DNA from: a bacterium
GTDB lineage: Bacteria; Cyanobacteriota; Vampirovibrionia; Obscuribacterales; Obscuribacteraceae
Assembly: GCA_030431355.1 (NCBI GenBank)
Contig: JAUIJG010000230.1
Coordinates: 1 to 8,214 of the forward strand
Direction: 5' to 3'
DNA: 8,214 nt
How positions within the stretch are numbered: the stretch's first letter is position 1; each line of letters starts with the position of its first letter. Below, in pieces: positions 1 to 5,910 of the stretch. The notes under the pieces are model-generated. The model saw only the letters and a program-made list of their open reading frames with translations, ran no database searches and was not told the origin of the DNA. The position numbers were made by a program, and so were the translations under genes.

Positions 1-62
1 AGTCTAGTCTGAAAGACGATGCCGAACTGTTCGATTACTACTAGGAAGCTTCTAGAGATATA
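1..62. other. Intergenic flank downstream of the response regulator
   Basis: No gene is supported here. It lies downstream of the minus-strand response regulator stop. An imperfect inverted repeat centred on AAGCTT (about 42-56) is present but has no adjacent T-tract, so I do not call it a terminator. Confidence 0.4.
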
Positions 63-749
63 TCAGGCTTTAAGAAGGTCCGCAGCCGAAGCGCGATCGT
101 GCACTTGCAGTTTTGTGAGAATATTTCTTATATGCGACTTTGTCGTATGCAGAGAAATCTCCAGCTCCTGGGATATGTCATTATTGGATCTGCCCTCTGC
201 CACCAGAGAAAGAACCTCTATCTCACGCCTGGTGAGGGCTTCTTTCAGAGTATCCTTAGGTCTGTCTTTCCTTTGATGCACGGTGCTTTCGTTCAGTAAC
301 CTTCTTGCGAAATTGTGGATTGCATTTACCTTAGTGGAATCAACCCAGAGGTCGCCTTTGGCAACTATGCTTATGGCCGTGAAAAGCTTTTTCAGGTCCA
401 TATTGAGGCTGAAGAATCCATGGGCACCGGCTGCCAGTGAGTTAATCATCTTGATTTCACTGTCATCGGAGGTCAGCAATATAACTCTCAGATCATCGTG
501 TGTCTTGCGGATATTGGTGCATACATCGGTGCCGCTCATATCCTCAAGGTCATCTTTGATTAGCACCACCGCCGGTTTTACATCTCTGGCCAATTCCAGA
601 GCCTGTCTTCCATTGGAAGCCTCATAAAGATTGGTGATTGTCTTCATGCTTTCCAGAACGGAACGAATGCACTTTCTGGACAATTTTTGATTATCCACTA
701 GTAAGACATTTATCGGTTTTTGGTTTTCTTTTATTTCTTGATTATGCAA
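63..749 (-). CDS. LuxR/NarL-type response regulator with degenerate receiver domain
   Basis: This is a 228-residue DNA-binding protein with the NarL/FixJ layout: receiver at about 13-130, linker, and LuxR-type helix-turn-helix at about 172-228. The C-terminal domain is canonical (LTRREIEVLSLVAEG, then SNNDIS, then TTKSHIRNIL), so sequence-specific DNA binding and transcription control are well supported. The receiver is not canonical. The strand that normally ends in the phosphorylated Asp reads VVLI-K65-D66-D67, placing Lys at the acceptor site. The acidic pair is D19-N20. The conserved Lys after the GA.G motif is replaced (GFFSLN, 111-116). Thr93 is kept. It is therefore probably a pseudo-receiver, not activated by ordinary His-Asp phosphotransfer. 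The start codon is TTG at 749-747; the frame is open upstream to 785 without a better start, and the ribosome binding site is weak (AGAG, 2 nt away). No histidine kinase is adjacent; the neighbours are Ser/Thr kinases. Confidence 0.9.
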   Translation of the reverse strand: MHNQEIKENQKPINVLLVDNQKLSRKCIRSVLESMKTITNLYEASNGRQALELARDVKPAVVLIKDDLEDMSGTDVCTNIRKTHDDLRVILLTSDDSEIKMINSLAAGAHGFFSLNMDLKKLFTAISIVAKGDLWVDSTKVNAIHNFARRLLNESTVHQRKDRPKDTLKEALTRREIEVLSLVAEGRSNNDISQELEISLHTTKSHIRNILTKLQVHDRASAADLLKA

Positions 750-883
750 AGCTCTAGCAACCCCGCCACTAAGTCGCTCAAAAAAACTAAATTGTGTCCA
801 ACCCTAACCTGTTTTTTTATTCTATCTCAAATAGGTTCCTGTCGGGAGTATAATCCGGCAATTTATTCCTAAATTTGACCCCT

Positions 884-895
884 GGGATTAATCCC
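884..895. promoter_or_regulatory. Perfect 12-bp palindrome, candidate operator
   Basis: GGGATTAATCCC is its own reverse complement. It lies 135 bp upstream of the response-regulator start. Its centre is roughly 50 bp upstream of the start site expected from the TATACT box at 852-847, a distance typical of a dimeric activator site. LuxR-type regulators bind as dimers to inverted repeats, so autoregulation is possible, but this is inference from position and symmetry only. Confidence 0.35.
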
Positions 896-936
896 TATGG
901 GTGAGAAGGGCAGAAAAGGACTAGCTCCTGGGCTGT

Positions 937-990
937 CTAATTTTCTGGTGGCAGATGAGGTGATGGTACTGTTTGCGGTGGCAAATAAGG
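937..990 (-). repeat. In-frame Pro-rich extension with 30-nt tandem repeat after the TAA stop
   Basis: Directly after the TAA at 993-991, the same frame reads 17 further sense codons, PYLPPQTVPSPHLPPEN, and then TAG at 939-937. The DNA contains two copies of a 20-nt unit at 990-971 and 960-941, which match at 15 of 20 positions with a 30-nt period (10 codons). The composition continues the proline-rich character of the upstream protein tail. This could be a former C-terminus cut off by a nonsense mutation, or a readthrough extension. Confidence 0.5.
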
Positions 991-1812
991 TTAGAAGTTG
1001 GAGCCGTTCGGAGTGCCGCCGGGAGGTACGGCGGTAGGATTTCCCCCGGGGGGAGCGCCGGGTCGCATGGGGTTGCCTCCCGGGGGAGTTCCCGTCGGTG
1101 TTCCTCCGGGGGGAGGGAAGTTTCCATTGTTAATCGGCACGGGAGGACTGTTGACCGGAGCGACTGTGCCTCCTCCACCGGGTAGGGTGGGTCTGCCCCC
1201 GTTTCCTCCAGGCGGCGCATTGGCTGTGGTCGATTCCTGTCCCGGTCCTATTCCTTCCGGGTGTTCCGCGGGACTACTTGCCAGAAAAGATAAACGAGCC
1301 GGTTTCCCCACTCCGGGAATGTCGGCTACAAAGGGAACCGATCCCATGTTTACGAAAGGACCCATGTCATAGGTGGCCCGGACGTCGTAAGAGTATAAAT
1401 TCGTGTTTGTATTCACAGCTATCGGGGGCGGTGTGTTCGGTCCATAACTATTAGTTGTCAGGCTGCTTATGTTGGTATCACTTACATAGAGGTCGATGCC
1501 TGAGCCGTTATAGCCTGCCACCGGGTTAAGCTTGGCAAACTTCCCAAATCCGGAAGTGGAAATTTTGACAGCGGCCTGTTCGGCTGCTTTTAGAGCATCG
1601 GCATAGGTAGTGGAGTTACTCGCCTTACTTGCCGACTCTTTGGTCAGGAAGTAGATGGTTGAAGCGCCGGTGGCGATTGATATCAGATTGATTAGCGGAA
1701 ATAGAATGACGAGAAACAGGACAATCATGGCAGGGCCGAATTCAGCCGAGTTGGCAGAGCCGAGTCTGCGCTTCGACACTCTTCTTCTTTTTCTGACATG
1801 GTCAAGATTCAA
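991..1812 (-). CDS. TadE/TadG-like membrane protein with Pro/Gly-rich C-terminal tail
   Basis: This 273-residue protein has a basic N-terminus (HVRKRRRVSKRR, 5-16), then GSANSAEFG (18-26) and one hydrophobic helix at about 27-49. An Ala/Ser-rich helix follows at about 57-86. This order matches TadE/TadG minor pseudopilins of Flp/Tad pili, in which prepilin peptidase cuts before a segment with Glu at +5 of the mature protein. Here Glu24 is +6 from Gly18 and +5 from Ser19, so the cleavage site is only approximate. The middle, about 87-178, is a probably exported domain I do not recognise. Residues 199-273 are low complexity with five PPGG motifs (200, 234, 243, 254, 263). The start is TTG, with AGGG 8 nt upstream (1824-1821); the frame is closed just upstream by TAG at 1830-1828. 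GTG at Val12 is an alternative. No other tad genes are in view, so a pilus role is inference. Confidence 0.65.
   Translation of the reverse strand: MNLDHVRKRRRVSKRRLGSANSAEFGPAMIVLFLVILFPLINLISIATGASTIYFLTKESASKASNSTTYADALKAAEQAAVKISTSGFGKFAKLNPVAGYNGSGIDLYVSDTNISSLTTNSYGPNTPPPIAVNTNTNLYSYDVRATYDMGPFVNMGSVPFVADIPGVGKPARLSFLASSPAEHPEGIGPGQESTTANAPPGGNGGRPTLPGGGGTVAPVNSPPVPINNGNFPPPGGTPTGTPPGGNPMRPGAPPGGNPTAVPPGGTPNGSNF
1003..1215 (-). repeat. PPGG-repeat coding region
   Basis: This GC-rich stretch encodes residues 200-270 of the TadE-like protein. It contains five PPGG units; the last four lie 9-11 residues apart and three of them share the pattern x-PPGG-[NT]-P. Such tails are normally disordered and can span cell-wall layers or mediate adhesion. 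The DNA repeats are imperfect and could change length by slippage. Confidence 0.8.
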
Positions 1813-1820
1813 GGTTGTCG

Positions 1821-1824
1821 CCCT
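1821..1824 (-). promoter_or_regulatory. Ribosome binding site supporting a TTG start
   Basis: The minus strand reads AGGG, then an 8-nt spacer, then TTG at 1812. The spacing is suitable. With the in-frame stop at 1830-1828 it supports TTG as the start of the TadE-like gene. Confidence 0.45.
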
Positions 1825-1837
1825 GTACTAAGGAGAA

Positions 1838-1849
1838 TTATCTCTATAT
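1838..1849 (-). promoter_or_regulatory. Upstream motif ATATAGAGATAA, copy 1
   Basis: This 12-nt sequence on the minus strand ends 25 nt before the TadE-like start codon. An identical copy in the same orientation precedes the TPR-kinase gene (4729-4740). It contains TATAGA, which could act as a -10 element, but the two copies share no recognisable -35, so it may instead be a protein or alternative sigma-factor site. Confidence 0.35.
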
Positions 1850-1897
1850 AAAACATACCCGCAGCCGGCTTCGATTCTGCGTCAGGCAAGCTTAAAA

Positions 1898-4663
1898 TTA
1901 CTCTCTTTCGAGAATCCCCATGGCTTTATCCGAGAGCTTTTTGTCTTTCAGGCGATGTTCCAGCGAGAAAACCAGCTTCTTAACGATATCGGGCCGTTTG
2001 CTTAAAATGTCGGATTCTCTTTCCAAAAGCGCCATTCCCTCCTGGAGGATTCCGCGAGCTTTAGAATTCTCTTTGCGGTCAAAGGCCAAGTTTGCTCTAT
2101 CCACCAGAATTTCAAGGCTAATGGCCGAGGAATCTTCTTTCTGGCTGTATATTTCCCCGGCTTCTTTTAAAAAATTGTCTGCTTGGACCAGGTCCCCTTT
2201 GTGTCTCGCCAGTTTATAAAGCTCCAGGTAGTCGGCTCCCGCATAGCTGCTGTTTTTGCCGTGCAGCTGCTGGTCGGAGATAAGCTTTAGATTTTCCAGC
2301 GATTCAAGCTGCTCGTAAACCCTGGGATTTTCAATACGAGTGCTTGCGATCTCGGTCTGATTCCTTTCATAAATGAGTTTTTTCAATTTCTTCAAGGAGT
2401 TTTCCACCGCCTGTCTGAACTGCGGCACCTGTCTCAGACCTACCACGGCCGCTCTGCGGTAGTATGGCTCTGCCTTATCCGCCTCGTTTTTGGCCATGTG
2501 CAGATCACCCAGGCTGATCAATGATTCGACGAAGTATGGTGAATCTTGATTTTTCAATGACTCGAAAAGATCCATGGCGCCTAGAAAATATTCTTTCGCT
2601 TCCACCGGCTCATTCTGTTTTAGCTTTATCTTTCCTAAAAGTGCAAGGTTTTCAGCTCTTTGAGCGACAGGGGGCTCTTCCATATTTTCGTATTGAAGCT
2701 GGCTGGCCAGGGCAAGGTCCTCTGCTTTGGCTGGATCTTTGCCCGTGTAGAGGTAGAAAGCTGCTAGTTTCTGTTTGCTTTTAGCTATGTAGCCGTTGCT
2801 CTCCGATTTGCCTAATTTGTCGTTGTTTCTCAGCTGTTCAGAGATTTCCAATCTTTCTTGAAGCAGTTCTTCTGCCTTCTTTAGCTTCTGTTGGCTCCAC
2901 AAAACGTGGAAGTATGTATCCAGCGTGTTCAGATAGGTGCTCACCGTGCCCGGCTGTTTCTCGTACAGTGCTCTGCCCTGGACCAGGGCTTTATCCAGCA
3001 TGTTCTGCGCTTTCTGGTAATCATTGTCTAAGTAGGCGATGAATCCCAGATTGTGGATAGTTCTGTTATCTGCTCTGGTGTTCTTCAGACCGGTTTTCTC
3101 AATTGTCTTGAGCGCTTCTTCTAGAAGCGGAATCAGTTTTTGCCGCTCACCTGGATAGCGCTCGGCTACCATCACAGCCTGCTCGTTTATGGAATGGATT
3201 GTCTTCTCAATTTTTTCGGGCTCTTTTAGAGTGCCCATCTCCTTTTCCAGACCGGTTAAGCTCTTAAAAATCTCATCGGTTATCTCTTTCCTGTACCGGT
3301 TGAGCATCTTTTCCCGGGAGTCGTCATGTATTTTGCCCTGGGCTCTGTTCAAGTCAATAAGCTCGACCAAAGAAGGGATTATTCTTGAGCGATCTTTGTC
3401 CCGGGTGGCTTTATCCAGGGCGCTGGTAAGCTTTTTTTGTGCGTCCTCGTATTTGCCCTGGTCAAAACTTTTTTGACCGTCTATATATGCTTCCTTCCAG
3501 CTCTTGCTGCTGTCGGCTTTCGGAGTCGTAATAATAAAGGAGTAGCCGAGCATGGCGATGGATAGGACCAGGGCTGAGGCCGCAAGCAAGGTGGCGCGAG
3601 AACTCTTTCTTGCACTTTCCCGGCGCTTTATGTATTCAACCTCTCCCCGGGCGCGGTTGAAGATTCCTCGGGATTGCCCTTCTCCCATCAGGTCTTCGAG
3701 ATCATGTTTGAGATCCTGCATGGATTGATATCTTTTATCCGGCTCTTTGGCCATGGCTTTTAAAATTATGGCGTCCAGCTCCCGGGCTTCCTTGAGGTCT
3801 TTGCGCAGATTAGTAAGGGGTTCAGGCATTTCTGTGGTGTGCTTGAAGAAAGTCTCGAAGACATTCGCTCCTTCAAGCGGAGGCATCGATGTCAGGGCTT
3901 CATAGATCAGGCAGCCCATGGAGTATATGTCCGAGCGATGATCAAGCTCTTTTCCCATGCATTGTTCCGGGCTCATGTATAAAGGGCTTCCAAACACTTC
4001 CCCTGTTTTAGTGAGGCGCTGGTCTCGTGTTAATTCGTCTTGAACCACTTTGGCTATGCCGAAATCGAGGATTTTTACTCTCTCCTCTTCTCCGTCTTTT
4101 ACTATCATCAGATTGCTGGGTTTTATATCCCGGTGGATAACGCCGTTTCGGTGAGCATGTTCGAAGGCGTCCAGGGCTTGGCTGAATATGGATACGGCTC
4201 TTTCCGTGTCCATGGGACCTTCTTCTTTGATTAGCTCTTGTAGATCTTTGCCCTCCACATAGTCCATAACCAGGTAGGACAGCCCTGTTTCCCCGGCTCG
4301 GAAATCGTTTACTTTGACGATATTGGGATGATCGAGCTTGCCCACCGCCCTTGCTTCTTTCTGGAAGCGGAGCAGAGAGTGTTTCTCTTCCATCAGATGG
4401 CCGTGCATCACTTTCACAGCCACCGCTCTTTCAATCTGTGTTTGCCAGCCTTTGTAGACGGTGCTCATTCCGCCTTTTCCGAGCAGCTCGTGAATTACTA
4501 TGGTCCCGCCCAGGGTGGAGCCTAAGAGCGAATCGTCGCTGAGAGAAATTGCCTCGGTGGGTCCTGTGTCTGAGGCTGAGGTAACCAGGGTTCTGTCCTG
4601 GTCTACCTCCTTCAGCTCCGGAGGCGCATCTTCTTTTTCTATGGGCTTGAAGTCCTTATCCAT
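1898..4663 (-). CDS. Transmembrane Hanks-type Ser/Thr protein kinase with TPR-like C-terminal domain
   Basis: This 921-residue PknB-like kinase probably phosphorylates Ser/Thr residues on cytoplasmic proteins in response to an external cue. After a Thr/Ser- and acid-rich leader (1-50), the catalytic domain spans about 54-325. It has Gly-rich loop GKGGMSTVY (62-70), ATP-binding Lys84, helix-C Glu103, catalytic loop HRDIKPSN (177-184, Asp179), DFG (200-202) and SPEQ (231-234), so it should be active. A basic juxtamembrane stretch leads to a single predicted helix at about 357-379. The remaining 540 residues lack PASTA repeats and are rich in TPR-like helical pairs, for example about 389-422, 531-564, 671-700, 711-740 and 850-880. 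With the usual topology they would lie outside the membrane. The ATG at 4663 is preceded by purine-rich AGCAGGCGAG. The TadE-like gene follows on the same strand after 85 bp, so co-transcription is possible. Confidence 0.95.
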   Translation of the reverse strand: MDKDFKPIEKEDAPPELKEVDQDRTLVTSASDTGPTEAISLSDDSLLGSTLGGTIVIHELLGKGGMSTVYKGWQTQIERAVAVKVMHGHLMEEKHSLLRFQKEARAVGKLDHPNIVKVNDFRAGETGLSYLVMDYVEGKDLQELIKEEGPMDTERAVSIFSQALDAFEHAHRNGVIHRDIKPSNLMIVKDGEEERVKILDFGIAKVVQDELTRDQRLTKTGEVFGSPLYMSPEQCMGKELDHRSDIYSMGCLIYEALTSMPPLEGANVFETFFKHTTEMPEPLTNLRKDLKEARELDAIILKAMAKEPDKRYQSMQDLKHDLEDLMGEGQSRGIFNRARGEVEYIKRRESARKSSRATLLAASALVLSIAMLGYSFIITTPKADSSKSWKEAYIDGQKSFDQGKYEDAQKKLTSALDKATRDKDRSRIIPSLVELIDLNRAQGKIHDDSREKMLNRYRKEITDEIFKSLTGLEKEMGTLKEPEKIEKTIHSINEQAVMVAERYPGERQKLIPLLEEALKTIEKTGLKNTRADNRTIHNLGFIAYLDNDYQKAQNMLDKALVQGRALYEKQPGTVSTYLNTLDTYFHVLWSQQKLKKAEELLQERLEISEQLRNNDKLGKSESNGYIAKSKQKLAAFYLYTGKDPAKAEDLALASQLQYENMEEPPVAQRAENLALLGKIKLKQNEPVEAKEYFLGAMDLFESLKNQDSPYFVESLISLGDLHMAKNEADKAEPYYRRAAVVGLRQVPQFRQAVENSLKKLKKLIYERNQTEIASTRIENPRVYEQLESLENLKLISDQQLHGKNSSYAGADYLELYKLARHKGDLVQADNFLKEAGEIYSQKEDSSAISLEILVDRANLAFDRKENSKARGILQEGMALLERESDILSKRPDIVKKLVFSLEHRLKDKKLSDKAMGILERE

Positions 4664-4728
4664 CTCGCCTGCTGCTCGATTCCTCTAGAGCCTATATTCC
4701 CAGGGACAGCCAGGTGGGCATCCTGTCT

Positions 4729-4740
4729 TTATCTCTATAT
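4729..4740 (-). promoter_or_regulatory. Upstream motif ATATAGAGATAA, copy 2
   Basis: This is identical over 12 nt, and in the same orientation, to the sequence upstream of the TadE-like gene. It ends 65 nt before the kinase ATG. TATAGA within it could serve as a -10 box, but no -35 is evident at the usual spacing. Confidence 0.35.
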
Positions 4741-4787
4741 GGTCTGTGCTGCCACCGAAATTAGTGCTTTGGCGCTGTTATGAAATT

Positions 4788-4816
4788 TTGACAATTCGGT
4801 TTGAAACTTTTACGGT
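4788..4816 (+). promoter_or_regulatory. Candidate promoter of the LRV-repeat gene
   Basis: A consensus -35 TTGACA (4788-4793) is followed after 17 nt by TACGGT (4811-4816), which keeps the key first, second and last positions of a -10 box. It lies about 60 nt upstream of the gene's ATG. The -10 is weak, so this is tentative. Confidence 0.4.
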
Positions 4817-4864
4817 TTTTTTATGCGACCCGGCTTCATGATGGAACCATGCACTAAGAAAGTT

Positions 4865-4868
4865 GAGG
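4865..4868 (+). promoter_or_regulatory. Ribosome binding site that selects ATG 4875
   Basis: GAGG followed by a 6-nt spacer precedes ATG at 4875. The in-frame TTG at 4863 overlaps this site and has no ribosome binding site of its own, so the ATG is preferred. Confidence 0.6.
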
Positions 4869-4874
4869 TTTGCC

Positions 4875-5366
4875 ATGAATCGCAAGAATTTGAATACCAG
4901 TTTGAGAGAAAACAACGGGGCACGTTCCAGATTTGCCAGTCAGTGTGATACTTTCAGGCATCTGGATACGGCAGACTCGGTACAGTACAACTGGGCGAGA
5001 CATTACTCCAATAGCCCTAAGGACGCGTCCGCCAGGGATATCGCCGCCCATATCAATCAGCTGGATAACTCCATTTTGATCCTTTTGGCGGAGAGTCCTA
5101 ATACCTCCACCAATACCCTGGAAGTGCTTGCTTTCAGTCCATCTGCTCCTATTCGTCAGGCGGTGGCCGATAATCCGCGCACCTCTCAGGAGACTTTGAT
5201 GGTCCTGGCACGGGATGAAGATCCCGAGGTCAGATACGCCATGGCGGAGAACTACAACATGAAAATAGATGTTCTCGTGGTCCTATGCGAAGACGAAAAT
5301 CCTTTTGTGAAAGTGAGAGCGGAAGAGACCCTCTCTTTTCTTCTCTGTGAGTTTGCCAACGGATAG
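4875..5366 (+). CDS. Small leucine-rich-variant (LRV/HEAT-like) repeat protein
   Basis: This is a 163-residue soluble protein with no signal peptide or membrane helix. The first 60 residues are polar and I do not recognise them. The second part consists of helical repeats of about 25 residues: TLEVLAFSPSAPIRQAVADN (81-100), TLMVLARDEDPEVRYAMAEN (107-126) and a diverged third (about 132-151). The pattern L..LA.D..P.VR.A.A.N is typical of LRV repeats, which form curved protein-binding scaffolds. The known LRV protein of Azotobacter also has an N-terminal iron-sulfur module; here the only cysteines (24, 138, 158) do not form such a cluster, so the protein probably has only a binding role. An in-frame TTG 12 nt upstream gives a longer variant, but the ribosome binding site favours ATG. 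It is divergent from the TPR-kinase and convergent with the HIT gene. A kinase adaptor or substrate is possible but unproven. Confidence 0.8.
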   Translation: MNRKNLNTSLRENNGARSRFASQCDTFRHLDTADSVQYNWARHYSNSPKDASARDIAAHINQLDNSILILLAESPNTSTNTLEVLAFSPSAPIRQAVADNPRTSQETLMVLARDEDPEVRYAMAENYNMKIDVLVVLCEDENPFVKVRAEETLSFLLCEFANG

Positions 5367-5378
5367 AGAGCGCCGATG

Positions 5379-5410
5379 AAGGACTGCATTACGGGTGTTA
5401 ATCAGTCCTT
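5379..5410. terminator. Hairpin between convergent genes, possible bidirectional terminator
   Basis: AAGGACTG (5379-5386) pairs with CAGTCCTT (5403-5410). The stem can continue inward as ATTA/TAAT (5388-5391 with 5399-5402) after one bulged C, giving 12 pairs and a 7-nt loop. It begins 13 nt after the LRV-gene stop and overlaps the HIT stop codon. Neither side has a long T-tract (three to four T on the plus side), so intrinsic termination would be weak. Confidence 0.5.
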
Positions 5411-5845
5411 TCGGTTGAGAATCTCTTTTGTCTTCCGGCATTGCTCAATTATTGAGGCTTCGTCTAGACCGGGATTGGTCGGATAGGATGTTATGCCTCT
5501 GCCGATATACTCTTTGGGAAACGAATCCGACCTGGGGATCACGTGGAGATGATAGTGGGGAACCATTTCAGCCAGGGAAAAGGTATAGATTCTCCGGCAG
5601 TCGCTAATCTCTCTGATGGCGGACATCAATTTTTTGAGCAAGGGACCGTAGGTTATTGTCTCTGTTTCGTCGGCGCTGCCGAGATCCAGGATATGTCTAT
5701 TTGACTGGATGATGAAATAACCGGCTATGTCAGTCTCTTCGCTGTGGCGGATGGTCCAGGATTGATCTTTGTGAACAACGAACCGGGAGTCGAAAGAACC
5801 CCGGCAGATCAAGCATTCTTTAGAACTTTCGGACACTTCGGACAT
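5402..5845 (-). CDS. HIT-family protein (histidine-triad nucleotide hydrolase/transferase)
   Basis: This is a 147-residue cytoplasmic protein. The diagnostic triad is HYHLHVIPR (97-105), where the central His of H-x-H-x-H acts as the nucleophile that forms a nucleotidyl-His intermediate. Family members hydrolyse or transfer nucleotides, for example from Ap4A, aminoacyl-AMP or AMP-lysine; the sequence does not say which substrate is used. The N-terminal ECLICRG (10-16) matches the Cys pair seen in many HIT proteins, and FIIQSNRHILDL (45-56) fits the conserved strand before the helical segment. The length is normal for the fold. ATG at 5845 is preferred because GGGGAG lies 6 nt upstream; a GTG one codon earlier (5848) is also possible. 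It is transcribed away from the LRR-kinase and converges on the LRV gene. A functional link with the kinases is not shown. Confidence 0.9.
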   Translation of the reverse strand: MSEVSESSKECLICRGSFDSRFVVHKDQSWTIRHSEETDIAGYFIIQSNRHILDLGSADETETITYGPLLKKLMSAIREISDCRRIYTFSLAEMVPHYHLHVIPRSDSFPKEYIGRGITSYPTNPGLDEASIIEQCRKTKEILNRKD

Positions 5846-5851
5846 CACTTT

Positions 5852-5857
5852 CTCCCC
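5852..5857 (-). promoter_or_regulatory. Ribosome binding site of the HIT gene
   Basis: GGGGAG on the minus strand lies 6 nt before ATG 5845 and only 3 nt before GTG 5848, so it favours the ATG as start. Confidence 0.6.
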
Positions 5858-5870
5858 GGCTTCAGAACTA

Positions 5871-5878
5871 ATTATACT
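5871..5878. promoter_or_regulatory. Overlapping divergent -10-like boxes
   Basis: The sequence ATTATACT reads TATAAT on the minus strand (5876-5871), facing the HIT gene, and TATACT on the plus strand (5873-5878), facing the LRR-kinase. Neither has a good -35 at 17 nt. If both are used, polymerases would compete for the same site, and expression of the two genes would be mutually exclusive at any moment. Confidence 0.4.
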
Positions 5879-5910
5879 TGGTATATATCTCTGGGTTAGC
5901 GATATAGATT

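Larger units (their letters stand above)
750..990. other. Intergenic region upstream of the response regulator
   Basis: This 241-bp gap separates the TadE-like stop from the response-regulator start. It holds an in-frame proline-rich extension with a 30-nt tandem repeat (937-990), a perfect palindrome (884-895) and, on the minus strand, a TATACT box at 852-847 that could be a -10 element. The hexamer 17 nt upstream of that box (AATTTA) is not a good -35. No independent gene is supported. Confidence 0.5.
4664..4874. other. Divergent intergenic region between TPR-kinase and repeat-protein gene
   Basis: This 211-bp gap must hold the start signals for both divergent genes. On the plus strand there is TTGACA with a possible downstream -10; on the minus strand there is the shared 12-nt motif. 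A short CTCTAGAG palindrome lies at 4683-4690. I see no further gene. Confidence 0.5.

Noticed and set aside
41..58. Inverted repeat around AAGCTT as terminator of the response regulator
   Set aside because: The stem is short and interrupted, and no T-tract follows on the minus strand.
849..854. Plus-strand TATAAT as promoter
   Set aside because: No plus-strand gene lies downstream before the antisense TadE-like gene, and there is no -35 at the right distance.
1003..1215. GC-rich repeats as a CRISPR or mobile-element repeat array
   Set aside because: The units are short, imperfect, in frame with a protein and lack spacers.
921..1220. Minus-strand open frame of 99 codons with a LICH repeat
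   Set aside because: It is out of frame with the TadE-like gene over most of its length. The repeat is better explained by the in-frame proline-rich extension at 937-990.
998..1372. Plus-strand open frame of 124 codons rich in Gly/Pro
   Set aside because: It is the antisense shadow of the PPGG-coding region; GC-rich CCGGGG repeats read as Gly/Pro on both strands.
1863..1870. AGCCGGCT palindrome between kinase and TadE-like gene as terminator
   Set aside because: It is only 8 bp with no loop and no T-tract; likely chance.
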